This document shows positions 15,683-24,183 of a stretch of 36,318 nt of DNA, in pieces. The DNA is taken from positions 1-36,318 of the forward strand of contig JASHPK010000047.1 in NCBI GenBank assembly GCA_030038095.1, given 5' to 3'. The notes under the pieces were generated by a model. The model worked only from the letters and a program-made list of their open reading frames with translations, made no database searches and had not been told where the DNA came from. The DNA comes from Thermoplasmata archaeon. GTDB taxonomy: Archaea > Thermoplasmatota > Thermoplasmata > Lutacidiplasmatales > UBA184. The position numbers and the translations under genes were made by a program. How positions within the stretch are numbered: the first letter of the stretch is position 1; each line of letters opens with the position of its first letter.

Positions 15683-17364
15683 CAGTACACCCGCTCCTTC
15701 GGTTCCCACCGAGTGAACCCGACCGCCGCGTAGGAGAGCTGCGGTCCCTCGGGCCCCCGTTTCGCGAGCGTGTGCTTCATCCACTTCGCGTCGTCCCGCT
15801 TCGGGTAGTCCGTGCGCGAGTGGGCCCCGCGGCTCTCGGTGCGGGCGTACGCGCCCACGATGATCACCTCGGCGAGATCGAGCATGTGACCGGTCTCGAT
15901 CGCGTCGATCAGGTTCATGTTGAACACCTTCGACTGATCGACGACGCGCACCCGGTCGAAGCGCTCGCGCACCGCGCGCAGCTGCTTCAGCCCTTCGAGG
16001 AGGTCTCCCTCGTTCCGGTAGACCCCGACATACCGCTCCATGATCCGCTGCATCTCGGTGCGGAGCGTCGACGGGTCCTCGCCCTCCCCGCGGGCCATCC
16101 AGCCCCGAAGCGGGGCGACCGCGGGCTCGAGATCGGACTCGTGCAGGGCGGGCTTGGCGGCGCTCGCGGCGAAGGCGGCGGCGGCGACCCCCGCCTCCTT
16201 CCCGAAGACGAGGGTCTCGAGGAGCGAGTTGCCGCCGAGGCGGTTCGCTCCGTGGATCGAGACGCAGGCGCACTCCCCGGCGGCGAAGAGGCCGGGCACG
16301 TTGGTCGCGCCGTGGATGTCGGTCCCGACGCCCCCCATCATGTAGTGCTGGGCCGGGTAGACCGGGATCGGCTCCGTGACCGGATCGATCCCCGCGAAGT
16401 TCCGGCAGAAGTCGCAGATCTCCTGGAGCCGACTCTCCACCTTCTCCTTGCCGAGGTGCATCAGCTCGAGATGCACGTACCCGCCGTACGGGCCGGTGAA
16501 CCCCCGGCCCTCGAGGACCTCGGTCACGATCGCTCGAGAGACGACGTCGCGCGAGGCGAGCTCAAGGACGTGGGGCGCGTACTGGCTCATGAACCGGTCG
16601 CCGCTCGCGTTCTTCAGGTACCCGCCCTCGCCCCGCGCCCCCTCCGTGATCAGGATGCTCGTTTCGAGGAGGGCGGTCGGGTGGAACTGGACGAACTCCA
16701 TGTCCTTGAGGTAGCCCCCGGCGGAGTACGCGGCGGCCACGCCGTCCCCCGTGCAGCTGTGCGCGTTCGTCGTTCGGCCGTAGATCCGCCCGGCGGGCCC
16801 GGTGGCGAGGACGATCGCCTTCGCGGCGATCTCCTGGAACTCCCCGCCCTTCCGATCGAGGGCGACGAGGCCCTGCACCCGGCCGTCGCGCACCACGAGA
16901 TCGATGAGGTCCCATTCGTCGTAGAGGGTGAATCGCTCGGTGCCGAGCCGCTCCCAGAGCGCCTGCAGCAGGGCGAGGCCGGTGCGGTCGGCCGCGTAGA
17001 TCGTGCGCGGGAATCCCGCGCCGCCGAACGGCCGGCGGGCGAGCGAACCGTCCGGGCCCCGGCTGAAGATGGTGCCGAAGTGTTCCATCTCGACGACCGT
17101 CGGACCCGCCTCGCGGCAGAAGAACTCGATCGCGTCCTGGTCGCCGAGGTAGTCGGACCCCTTCACCGTGTCGTAGATGTGGGTGTCGACGGAGTCCTCC
17201 GCCCCGACCGCGGCGTTGATGCCCCCCTGCGCGGCGCCGGAGTGCGACCGCAGGGGGTGGAGCTTCGTGACGATCGCCACGTCCCTCCCCGCTTCGACGG
17301 CGGCGAGGGCCGCGCGCTGTCCGGCGAGACCGGCACCGACCACGACGACGTCGTGCTGCTGCAT
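15682..17364 (-). CDS. sdhA: Succinate dehydrogenase / fumarate reductase flavoprotein subunit
   Basis: Catalytic flavoprotein oxidising succinate to fumarate. The 560-residue protein has the dinucleotide fold [10 protein letters not shown] (about 7-16), the covalent FAD ligand His41 in [11 protein letters not shown], the substrate-binding FHPTAL, the [13 protein letters not shown] loop, SRAIVTE with the active-site Arg region, the capping-domain GGVGTDIHG, and the C-terminal [16 protein letters not shown] contact. ATG 17364 sits right at the start of the dinucleotide fold, 30 bases after a minus-strand TATA box; the frame stays open upstream but crosses that promoter. It heads the overlapping set sdhA-sdhB-sdhE-ridA. 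No gene for a hydrophobic anchor (SdhC/D or SdhF) is visible in the operon. Confidence 0.96.
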   Translation of the reverse strand: MQQHDVVVVGAGLAGQRAALAAVEAGRDVAIVTKLHPLRSHSGAAQGGINAAVGAEDSVDTHIYDTVKGSDYLGDQDAIEFFCREAGPTVVEMEHFGTIFSRGPDGSLARRPFGGAGFPRTIYAADRTGLALLQALWERLGTERFTLYDEWDLIDLVVRDGRVQGLVALDRKGGEFQEIAAKAIVLATGPAGRIYGRTTNAHSCTGDGVAAAYSAGGYLKDMEFVQFHPTALLETSILITEGARGEGGYLKNASGDRFMSQYAPHVLELASRDVVSRAIVTEVLEGRGFTGPYGGYVHLELMHLGKEKVESRLQEICDFCRNFAGIDPVTEPIPVYPAQHYMMGGVGTDIHGATNVPGLFAAGECACVSIHGANRLGGNSLLETLVFGKEAGVAAAAFAASAAKPALHESDLEPAVAPLRGWMARGEGEDPSTLRTEMQRIMERYVGVYRNEGDLLEGLKQLRAVRERFDRVRVVDQSKVFNMNLIDAIETGHMLDLAEVIIVGAYARTESRGAHSRTDYPKRDDAKWMKHTLAKRGPEGPQLSYAAVGFTRWEPKERVY

Positions 17365-17390
17365 GGAACGAGGGCCCGAGGCCGCTCGAG

Positions 17391-17398
17391 GGTTAAGC
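17391..17398 (-). promoter_or_regulatory. TATA box of the sdhA operon
   Basis: Minus-strand GCTTAACC is centred 30 bases before ATG 17364. Confidence 0.5.
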
Positions 17399-17424
17399 GG
17401 TGACGCCCCGAGCGCTCGCCCGGC

Positions 17425-17482
17425 GTGGTCCCAACAGACCCGAAGGGGACCACGAGGTGCGGTTCGGTTCCTCGGTGGTCCC
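17425..17482. promoter_or_regulatory. Three GTGGTCCC boxes in the sdhA-psmB divergent promoter region
   Basis: GTGGTCCC occurs at 17425-17432 (+), as its complement GGGACCAC at 17446-17453, and again at 17475-17482 (+). The second and third copies are arms of a larger imperfect inverted repeat (about 17441-17457 against 17470-17486, one extra base in each arm). They lie between the sdhA TATA box (17391-17398) and the psmB TATA box (17505-17512), a position fit for a regulator acting on either gene. The binding protein is unknown. Confidence 0.5.
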
Positions 17483-17504
17483 TTCGTAATCGCCGCGTGA
17501 GCCC

Positions 17505-17512
17505 TTATATAG
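17505..17512 (+). promoter_or_regulatory. TATA box of psmB
   Basis: TTATATAG is the best TATA match in the window. The ATG is 46 bases downstream, so a leader of about 20-25 nt is expected; it contains GGAG at about 17546, a ribosome-binding sequence 9 bases before the ATG. Confidence 0.65.
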
Positions 17513-17557
17513 CGAACCCGAGTCGGGCGGGCCATCTCGACAACCGGAGATCATCGC

Positions 17558-18238
17558 ATGCAGGGAGCTGGGGCGATCAGCGCGATCGATGAGGAGCGCC
17601 TGCTCAAGGGAACGACGACCATCGGACTCGTCGGCAAGGACGGCGTGGTCCTCGCGACCGAGCGCCGGGCCACCGCCGGGACCCTGATCTCGAACAAGCA
17701 GACCCAGAAGCTGTTCAAGATCGACCAAAACGTCGGGATCACGATCGCGGGACTCGTGGGCGACGCCCAGGTCCTCGCCCGGTACCTGAAGGCGGAGGTC
17801 GCGCTCTACCGGCTGCGGCGGAACGCCCCGCTGAGCGCGGAGGGGGCGGCCACCCTCCTCGCCAACATCCTTTCGGGGAACCGGTTCTACCCGTACTACG
17901 CCTGGCTCATCCTAGGCGGCGTCGACGCGAAGGGCGGCCACATCTTCTCGGTCGATCCGGCCGGCGGCTGCATCGAGGACCGGTTCGTATCGGTCGGATC
18001 CGGTTCGACCTTCGCCTACGGTCTCCTCGAAGAGGGGTACTCGCGGGACATGAGCACCGCCGACGGGGTCGATCTCGCCCTCCGGGGGCTCACGGCGGCG
18101 ATGAAGCGCGACAGCGCGAGCGGGGACGGGTACCTCGTCCACGTCATTTCGCCCAAGGAGTACCGGGAGCTCACGGACGACGAAATTAATAAACGTCTGA
18201 AGGCCCTCAAGATTCCGTTGCCTCCGGCCCTGCCCTAA
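17558..18238 (+). CDS. psmB: 20S proteasome beta subunit
   Basis: Ntn-hydrolase protease subunit of the archaeal 20S proteasome. A propeptide of 18 residues ends in LLKG, and autocleavage before TTTIGLV makes Thr19 the catalytic N-terminal nucleophile. Counting from that Thr, Glu17 and Lys33 of the catalytic set are present (ATERRATAG and QTQKLF), and Asp166-type and Ser129-type residues fit in the DGVDLAL and SVGSGS segments (SVGSGSTFAYGLLE). It has 226 residues, the usual length plus a Pro-rich end. It has its own strong TATA box and ribosome-binding site. psmA and a PAN ATPase are not in the window; Cdc48 with a proteasome-docking tail is encoded at 33870-36095. fttA follows after 53 bases. 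Confidence 0.96.
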   Translation: MQGAGAISAIDEERLLKGTTTIGLVGKDGVVLATERRATAGTLISNKQTQKLFKIDQNVGITIAGLVGDAQVLARYLKAEVALYRLRRNAPLSAEGAATLLANILSGNRFYPYYAWLILGGVDAKGGHIFSVDPAGGCIEDRFVSVGSGSTFAYGLLEEGYSRDMSTADGVDLALRGLTAAMKRDSASGDGYLVHVISPKEYRELTDDEINKRLKALKIPLPPALP

Positions 18239-18291
18239 GAAGTTCGGCCGGTCGCACCCGAACCCTTTCCACGGAACCTCTTCCCACGTAC

Positions 18292-20196
18292 ATGAGTTTC
18301 GACTCGCTCATAGCGCAAACCCGGGAAGCCCTCAAGGAAGTGCTCCCGGAAACGATCGAGGTCACCGACATCGAGCTTGAGGGCCCGCACATCGTCCTGT
18401 ACACGAAGCAGCTCGACTCGTTCCTCTCGGGCGGCGACCTCCTCCGGCAGGTCGCCCAGCGCCTCCACCGCCGGGTCGTGGTCCGCTCCGACCCCGAGAC
18501 CCTGATCGACCCCAAGGAGGCGGAGAAGCTGATCCGCGAGACGATCCCGCCCGAGGCGGAGATCAACCAGCTGTTCTTCGAACCCGAGACCGGCGAGGTC
18601 ACGATCGAGGCCGCGAACCCGGGGGCGGCGATCGGCCGAGGCGGCTCGGTCCTCAACGACCTGAAGCGCCGGATCGGCTGGGTGCCGACGGTCGTCCGGA
18701 CCCCCCCGATCCCCTCGAAGACGGTCGAGGAGGTCCGGGTCCACTTGAGGAACTCCTTCGACGACCGCCGCTCGTTCCTGAAGAAGGTCGGCATCCGGAT
18801 CGCCCGCGACCCGCTCCCCGAGAAGCTATGGGCGCGGAACACGGCGCTCGGGGGGTACCGGGAGGTCGGCCGGAGCGCTCACCTGTTGACGACCCAGAAC
18901 TCGAAGGTCCTCATCGACTGTGGGATCGATCCGGGCTCCGATCGTACCCCGTTCTTCAACGCCCCCGAGCTCCTCCCCCTCGACTCGCTCGACGCCGTGG
19001 TCGTGACGCACGCCCACCTCGACCACTGCGGGCTCGTCCCGGTGCTCCTCAAGTACGGGTACAAGGGCCCGATCTACTGCACCGCCCCGACGCGCGACCT
19101 GATGACGCTCATGCTGCTCGACGCGATCAAGGTCGTCAACCAGGAGGCCCGACGGGGCCTCTACGACTCCTCCCACGTCCGCGACCTCGTCACGCGCACG
19201 ATCCCGCTTCGCTGGGGCGAGACCACCGATGTGGCGCCCGACATCCGGCTCACGATGCACAACGCGGGCCACATCCTCGGCTCGTCGATCTGCCACTTCC
19301 ACCTGGGCGAGGGAGACCACAACCTCGCCTACTCCGGGGACATCAAGTTCGAGCGCAGCTGGCTGTTCAACCCGGCGACGAACCGCTTCCCGCGCCTCGA
19401 GACCCTCGTGCTCGAGTCGACGTACGGCGGCTACCGCGACGTGCAGCCGAGCCGCCAGCAGGCGACCGAGGAGTTCACGAGCCTCGCGACCAAGATCGTC
19501 TCGCGCGGCGGGCATCTCATCGTGCCCGTCTTCGCGGTCGGGCGGTCGCAGGAGGTGATGCTGGTCCTGGAGGAGCGGATGCGCGAAGGGAAGATCCCCC
19601 GCGTTCCCGTCTATCTCGACGGAATGATCTTCGAGGCGACCGCGATCCACACGGCGTACCCCGAGTTCCTGAACAGCCAGCTGCGCACGCAGATCTTCCA
19701 GCAGGGCGACAACCCGTTCCTCTCCGACGTCTTCCGCCGCGTCGACTCCTCGCAGATGCGCAACGGCATCCTCGACTCGAAGGAGCCGTGCATCGCCCTC
19801 GCGACCTCGGGGATGATGAGCGGCGGTCCGGTGATGGAGTACTTCCGGGCCTGGGCCCCCGACGAGAAGAACGGTCTCCTGTTCGTCGGCTACCAGGCGG
19901 AGGGCACCTTCGGAAAGCGGTTGCAGCGGGGCCTGTCGGAGGCCACCTTCCTGGACGGCCCGCGCCAGGCGGCGGTCCCCGTCCGGCTCGACATCGCGAC
20001 CATCGAGGGGTTCAGCGGCCACTCCGATCGGGTGCAGTTGATGAACTACGTGGCGTCCTTGGATCCCCGGCCCCAGCGCATCATCCTGAACCACGGGGAG
20101 GAGTCGAAGACCGTCGACCTCTCTTCGAGCCTCCATAAGCGGTTCAACGTCGACTCCCGAGCGCCGTTCAACCTCGAGGCGATCCGGCTGCTGTAG
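18292..20196 (+). CDS. fttA: aCPSF1/FttA: KH-domain beta-CASP ribonuclease, transcription termination factor
   Basis: Archaeal homologue of eukaryotic CPSF73; cuts nascent RNA at U-rich sites and terminates transcription by 5'-3' action. The N-terminal about 180 residues hold two KH-like RNA-binding domains, the second with the GxxG-type loop AIGRGGSVLND. The metallo-beta-lactamase part begins near GGYREVGRSAHLL and has motif 2 THAHLDH (239-245), NAGHILGSS, YSGDIKFE, and the beta-CASP motifs ESTYGG (A), SGHSD (B region) and the C-terminal LNHGEE (C). The total of 634 residues matches archaeal aCPSF1. The adjacency to psmB is the same as in Methanocaldococcus (MJ1236/MJ1237). A weak AACCCTTTCC at about -27 may be its own promoter; otherwise it is cotranscribed with psmB. 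Confidence 0.95.
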   Translation: MSFDSLIAQTREALKEVLPETIEVTDIELEGPHIVLYTKQLDSFLSGGDLLRQVAQRLHRRVVVRSDPETLIDPKEAEKLIRETIPPEAEINQLFFEPETGEVTIEAANPGAAIGRGGSVLNDLKRRIGWVPTVVRTPPIPSKTVEEVRVHLRNSFDDRRSFLKKVGIRIARDPLPEKLWARNTALGGYREVGRSAHLLTTQNSKVLIDCGIDPGSDRTPFFNAPELLPLDSLDAVVVTHAHLDHCGLVPVLLKYGYKGPIYCTAPTRDLMTLMLLDAIKVVNQEARRGLYDSSHVRDLVTRTIPLRWGETTDVAPDIRLTMHNAGHILGSSICHFHLGEGDHNLAYSGDIKFERSWLFNPATNRFPRLETLVLESTYGGYRDVQPSRQQATEEFTSLATKIVSRGGHLIVPVFAVGRSQEVMLVLEERMREGKIPRVPVYLDGMIFEATAIHTAYPEFLNSQLRTQIFQQGDNPFLSDVFRRVDSSQMRNGILDSKEPCIALATSGMMSGGPVMEYFRAWAPDEKNGLLFVGYQAEGTFGKRLQRGLSEATFLDGPRQAAVPVRLDIATIEGFSGHSDRVQLMNYVASLDPRPQRIILNHGEESKTVDLSSSLHKRFNVDSRAPFNLEAIRLL

Positions 20197-20312
20197 GACC
20201 CGGCCCCGGGCCCGGCCCGACGGTGGGACCAGAGGTCTGCCCGGAGAGGGATCGACCCGGAGCTCCACCCGAGACCGGTCCGTCGTCGAGGAGGTTCCCG
20301 GTCCTCCTTCGC

Positions 20313-21239
20313 CTACTCGATGAGGTCCGCGGTCGTCTCCGCGAGCACCTGCGCGCGACGGGCGATGCGGACCGCCTTGTTCTTGTCGCGCACGATCTCC
20401 GCGAGTCGGTCGATCGGCGCTTCGGCGATCGCCTTCACGTCGAGGAACCCGGCGGCGACCAAGCGGTCCACGATCTTGTCCGACAGCGACAACGCCGTCC
20501 GCAGCGTCCGCCGCTGGTCCTCTTGCCGGGCGATCTCCTTGGACTCCTGCTCGCTCGTGACCCGGCCGTCCCGGATGGTAAAGGTGCGGTCGCAGAGCGG
20601 GAGGATCCGGCTCGAGTGGGTGACGATGACCACGGTCGTGCCCTTCTTCTTGTTGAGATCGTCGAGGAGGTGCAGCACCGTGTCGCCCGACGTGGTGTCG
20701 AGATTCCCCGTCGGCTCGTCGGCGAGGATGATCGACGGTTCGTTCGCGAGGGCGCGCGCGATGGCCACCCGTTGCGCCTCGCCTCCGCTCAGCTTGGACG
20801 GTCGGGCGTCCGCCCGCTCCTCCATCCCCACCTCCTCGAGCAACCCCATCGCTCGCTTCCGACGGTCGGCGGCCGGCACGCGGAGGATCTCCATCGGCAG
20901 CGCCACGTTCTCGCGGGCGGTGAGGTTCGGAATCAAGTGGTAGGCCTGGAAGACGAACCCGATCGTCCGCGCCCGATAGTCGGTGAGCTGGAGCTCGGAC
21001 ATCTCGGTCAGCTCCTCGCCGTCGACCAGGACCGCGCCCGACGTCGGTACATCGAGCGCGCCGATCATGTGCAACAGGGTCGTCTTTCCGCTGCCGCTCG
21101 GTCCCTTGATCGCCACCATCGCGCCACGCGAGATGGAGAGGTTCACCCCGCGCAGCGCCTCGATCGGGGGCTTGCCCCGGGCCCGGAACTCCTTCTTCAC
21201 GTCGGTCAACGCGATGACCGGGGACGGGGCCTCACTCAT
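20313..21239 (-). CDS. ABC transporter ATP-binding protein (LolD/MacB type) with a C-terminal HhH-like extension
   Basis: ATPase of a mechanotransmission-type (type VII) ABC system partnered by the overlapping permease. It has Walker A GPSGSGKTT (46-54), the Q-loop in FVFQAYHLIPNLT, signature LSGGEAQRVAIARAL, Walker B IILADEPTGNLD and H-loop VTHSSR. The ATPase domain ends near residue 225; another 80 residues follow, a charged linker (QESKEIARQEDQRR) and a segment SDKIVDRLVAAGFLDVKAIA with DRLAEIVRDKNKAVRIARRA that reads like a helix-hairpin-helix pair. Such an extension is not part of LolD or MacB ATPases. Its start overlaps the permease stop by eight bases. Confidence 0.9.
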   Translation of the reverse strand: MSEAPSPVIALTDVKKEFRARGKPPIEALRGVNLSISRGAMVAIKGPSGSGKTTLLHMIGALDVPTSGAVLVDGEELTEMSELQLTDYRARTIGFVFQAYHLIPNLTARENVALPMEILRVPAADRRKRAMGLLEEVGMEERADARPSKLSGGEAQRVAIARALANEPSIILADEPTGNLDTTSGDTVLHLLDDLNKKKGTTVVIVTHSSRILPLCDRTFTIRDGRVTSEQESKEIARQEDQRRTLRTALSLSDKIVDRLVAAGFLDVKAIAEAPIDRLAEIVRDKNKAVRIARRAQVLAETTADLIE

Positions 21240-22458
21240 ACCGGAGCGCCTCCGCCGGGCGGAGCCGAACCGCGCGAACGATCGGGTACAGGGCTCCGAG
21301 GACCCCGAGGCCGACCGCGAGCACGAACGTGGCGGCGATCAGCTCCGGGGAGGCGGACAGCGACAAGGACGGGCCGAAGAACAGGAACCGACCCCCGCCT
21401 CCCGGTCCCGCTCCGCCGCCCTGCTCCAACACCAGCTGGCCGATGGTGGGGGACAAGAGTTCCGCGAGGCCCACCCCGATCCCGAACCCCACCACCGCGA
21501 ACACCATCGACTCGGTCAGGAACTGGGTCACGACGGTGTCGTTGCGGAACCCGATCGCCTTCATCACGCCGATCTCCTTCGTCCGCTCGCGCGTGGCCAG
21601 GACCATCACGAAGACCATCACCGCGGCCCCGGTGATCAGCGCCAGGTACAGCCCGGTCTGGCTGCTATCGTAGATGCTGTTGAGTGAGCTCTGGATCTCG
21701 CTCGCGATCGAGGAGAGCGGTACCACGTCGTACCCGTCGCCGACCTCGTTCTGGAGGGTCGACGTCACGCTGTCCACGTCGCCCGCGCTGTTGGCTGTCA
21801 CGTAGATTTCTCGGAGGTCGCTCGTCCCCGCGATCGCCTGTCCGGTGGACAAGGGGACGACGACGCTCGACGAAGCGAACGACTGTCCCGTGGAATAGAT
21901 CCCCACGACCGTGAGCGTCGTTCCGTTGAACTGGATGGTGCTCCCGAGGGTCACGGAATTGTCGCTCGCGTACGTGCTCCCCACCTCGGCCACCATCGAC
22001 GAGCTGTCGCCCGAGTTGAGGGCCCGACCCGACACCACCGTGGGGTTGACCTCCGTCCCCACCACGAGCGGGGACCCGGGATCCTCGCCGTAGACGATGG
22101 TGGGGAACGAGGTCGGCGGACCCCCGCCCGACCCGGGGCTGAAAGTGCCGTTCGTGTATTGGACCACGGGCTGGATGAACGCGGCACCCGGGGTGCCCTG
22201 GACCTCGGACACCACGCTGGGGCTCATCGTGTTCCCTCCCCCGAAGAAGAATCCTCCGCCTCCGGACTCCCCCGCCGGAGTGATCGTGATCAGGGTCGCC
22301 GCGTCGGCCGAGAGGAAGTTCGTTCGGCCGGAGATCGAGTTGCTCACCAGCGTCATGGTGAGAAAGATCGCGATGCAGAACCCGATGATCACGACCACGG
22401 CGACGGTCCGTGCCGGCTTGCGGACGACGTTCAGGACCGCTCGTTGCGCGACGCCCAC
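21232..22458 (-). CDS. ABC transporter permease, FtsX/MacB family
   Basis: Membrane subunit with the MacB/FtsX architecture: one N-terminal helix (about TVAVVVIIGFCIAIFLTMTL), a large extracytoplasmic domain of some 230 residues rich in Ser/Thr/Val/Gly, and three C-terminal helices containing the signature ATRERTKEIGVMKAIGF and ending VRAVRLRPAEALRYE. Two glycine-rich loops stand out (ESGGGGFFFGGGN and GGGAGPGGGGRF). The start is ambiguous: GTG 22458 follows a minus-strand TATA box at 22489-22498 and is preferred; GTG 22506 and ATG 22554 extend the frame but across the promoter. Its last bases overlap the ATPase gene, so the pair is an operon. The substrate is unknown; lipoprotein, peptide or lipid handling are known for relatives. 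Confidence 0.87.
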   Translation of the reverse strand: MGVAQRAVLNVVRKPARTVAVVVIIGFCIAIFLTMTLVSNSISGRTNFLSADAATLITITPAGESGGGGFFFGGGNTMSPSVVSEVQGTPGAAFIQPVVQYTNGTFSPGSGGGPPTSFPTIVYGEDPGSPLVVGTEVNPTVVSGRALNSGDSSSMVAEVGSTYASDNSVTLGSTIQFNGTTLTVVGIYSTGQSFASSSVVVPLSTGQAIAGTSDLREIYVTANSAGDVDSVTSTLQNEVGDGYDVVPLSSIASEIQSSLNSIYDSSQTGLYLALITGAAVMVFVMVLATRERTKEIGVMKAIGFRNDTVVTQFLTESMVFAVVGFGIGVGLAELLSPTIGQLVLEQGGGAGPGGGGRFLFFGPSLSLSASPELIAATFVLAVGLGVLGALYPIVRAVRLRPAEALRYE

Positions 22459-22488
22459 CGAGGCTCCCCGGGCGGCGAGCCGGGGGGT

Positions 22489-22498
22489 GTTATTTATC
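22489..22498 (-). promoter_or_regulatory. TATA box of the ABC permease-ATPase operon
   Basis: Minus-strand GATAAATAAC, centred 36 bases before GTG 22458. Another minus-strand match, CTATAAAG at 22571-22578, overlaps the forward promoter of the next gene and could serve both directions. Confidence 0.5.
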
Positions 22499-22570
22499 GG
22501 TTTCACGACGCCGCGAGGCGTCGCTTCGCACCCCGGTCGACGTTCGAAGAACAAATCGATAGACGAAAGA

Positions 22571-22578
22571 CTTTATAG
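22571..22578 (+). promoter_or_regulatory. TATA box of the phosphodiesterase gene
   Basis: CTTTATAG lies 52-59 bases before ATG 22630, predicting a leader of about 30 nt that contains AGGGTGA, complementary to the 16S 3' end, 6 bases before the ATG. Confidence 0.5.
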
Positions 22579-22629
22579 ACCGCACGGGCTCGAAGGCCTC
22601 AAGCCCTGCGTCTCCTGTAGGGTGACACG

Positions 22630-24132
22630 ATGTCCACGACCTCCCGTCGCTTTCTGGTGCTGGGCCTCGACGGGGGTACGTTCGACCTGCTCGACCCGCT
22701 CATGCGGGCCGGCGAGCTCCCGTTCCTCCGCTCGCTCGTCCAGAGCGGCGTGCGGGCCCCGCTGACGTCGGTCTATCCGGCCAAGACGATCCCGGCCTGG
22801 TACTCGTTCGCGACGGGCAAGGACCCGGGCGAGCTCGGGATCTTCGGCTTCACCGAGCCCGAAGGCGCGCCCGGCCACTCGAAGATCGTCCAGACGTTCC
22901 GGCCGTCGGACGCGATCTGGGACCGGCTCTCGCGCATCGGGCGGAAGGTCGGCGTGCTCAACCTGCCCCTCCGCTCCGGTTACCCCCTTCACGGATTCGT
23001 CGTCCCGGGCTTCTTCAGCGAGGCCGGCGACACGTTCCCCCGGGAGATCCGCAGCGAGATCGAGGGAGCCCTCGGCTGCCCGTATCCGGGTGAGCTGCCC
23101 GTGTACCGCGAGTCCGACCGCAAGCCCTGGATGGACGCCGCGACGCGCGCGGTCGTCCAGCGGGGCCGGGCCGCCTCGGCGCTGATCGAGCACTACCGGC
23201 CCGAGTTCCTCTTCGTGCTCTTCCGCGAGACCGACCGGATCGAGCACCAGCACTGGAACGAGCTCGCCCGCACCCCGTCCGAGATCCCCCACGACCTCCT
23301 CGAGTTCTGGCGCACGGTCGACGCGGCGTGCCGCGAGGTCGACACCTCGTTCCGGTCCGCCGGCGGTCCCGCGATCACGCTCGTGCTGAGCGACCACGGC
23401 CACGGGCCGGTCCGCTCCGACTTCCTGACGAACCGCTGGCTCGAGCAGGAGAAGTTCCTCGTCTTCAAGGACGGGGACGGCCTCGGCGGCCGGGATCTGT
23501 TCGCCCGGCTCATCCTGTTCAGCCAGCGCTTCGAGGCGGGCCGCCGGCTCGGAAAGCCGGTCGCCGATCTGCTCCGCTGGCGGCACACCCAGGCGATCTC
23601 GCGCCTCGTGAGCGGCCCGACCTCCTTCGAGCAGATGGCGGACCGCATCGACTGGGAGCGCACGACCGCCTTCTCCTACCCCGTCCCCGAGGGGATCTAC
23701 CTCAACCCGCGCAACCCCTCGCTGACGCCCGAACGCCGGGCCGAGGTGCTCCGCGAGCTCACGGCCCGCCTCGAGGCGTACCCCGAAGCGAAGATCGAGG
23801 TGTTCAACCCCCGCGAGATCTACCACGGCCGCAACCTCGAGCGGGCCCCGGCGCTCCTGATCCGGGTCGACGGGATGACCACCGAGCCGTGGATGGACTT
23901 CCGCTACCCCACGCCGCTGATCCGCGATCGGCCGGAGTTCTTCTACGGGTCGGGCACGCACCGGATGGACGGGATCCTGATCGCTTCGGGTGACGGGGTC
24001 GAGCGCGGGGCCCTGAACGGTTCCCTCAACCTGATCGACGTCGCGCCGACGATCCTCGAGGGGATGGGCCTCGAGCCGCCGGCCGAGATGTCGGGCCGCT
24101 CCTTCGGCGCCCGGCTCGGGCTCTCGGCCTAG
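22630..24132 (+). CDS. Alkaline phosphatase superfamily phosphodiesterase (type I nucleotide pyrophosphatase-like)
   Basis: Metal-dependent phosphodiesterase/phosphatase family protein of 500 residues, predicted cytoplasmic because no signal peptide is seen. The metal site is complete: LGLDGGTFD with Asp14, the nucleophile Thr53 in PAKTIPAW, FRETDRIEHQHW (Asp and His), LSDHGHGP (Asp-His) and a late His in GSGTHRMDGI. The C-terminal GSLNLIDVAPTILEGMGL is the usual end of this family. Homologues in archaea often sit beside glycosyltransferase and sulfatase-like genes involved in surface polysaccharide, and a GT-like gene follows here after 51 bases. The exact substrate cannot be read from the sequence. 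Confidence 0.88.
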   Translation: MSTTSRRFLVLGLDGGTFDLLDPLMRAGELPFLRSLVQSGVRAPLTSVYPAKTIPAWYSFATGKDPGELGIFGFTEPEGAPGHSKIVQTFRPSDAIWDRLSRIGRKVGVLNLPLRSGYPLHGFVVPGFFSEAGDTFPREIRSEIEGALGCPYPGELPVYRESDRKPWMDAATRAVVQRGRAASALIEHYRPEFLFVLFRETDRIEHQHWNELARTPSEIPHDLLEFWRTVDAACREVDTSFRSAGGPAITLVLSDHGHGPVRSDFLTNRWLEQEKFLVFKDGDGLGGRDLFARLILFSQRFEAGRRLGKPVADLLRWRHTQAISRLVSGPTSFEQMADRIDWERTTAFSYPVPEGIYLNPRNPSLTPERRAEVLRELTARLEAYPEAKIEVFNPREIYHGRNLERAPALLIRVDGMTTEPWMDFRYPTPLIRDRPEFFYGSGTHRMDGILIASGDGVERGALNGSLNLIDVAPTILEGMGLEPPAEMSGRSFGARLGLSA

Positions 24133-24152
24133 GGCCGCGGGACGAGCGGAAC

Positions 24153-24160
24153 GCTTTTCG
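24153..24160 (+). promoter_or_regulatory. TATA-like element before the GT-like gene
   Basis: GCTTTTCG is centred about 27 bases before ATG 24184. Confidence 0.3.
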
Positions 24161-24183
24161 ACTCCCTCCCCTAAAACCGCCGG

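Noticed and set aside
17393-17728. Minus-strand open frame over the sdhA-psmB gap and start of psmB
   Set aside because: It crosses both promoters and the well-supported psmB start, with no recognisable product.
20289-20308. AGGAGG/CCTCCT inverted repeat between fttA and the ABC ATPase gene
   Set aside because: Six base pairs with an 8-base loop and no T-rich run; easily expected by chance at this GC content, so not called a terminator.
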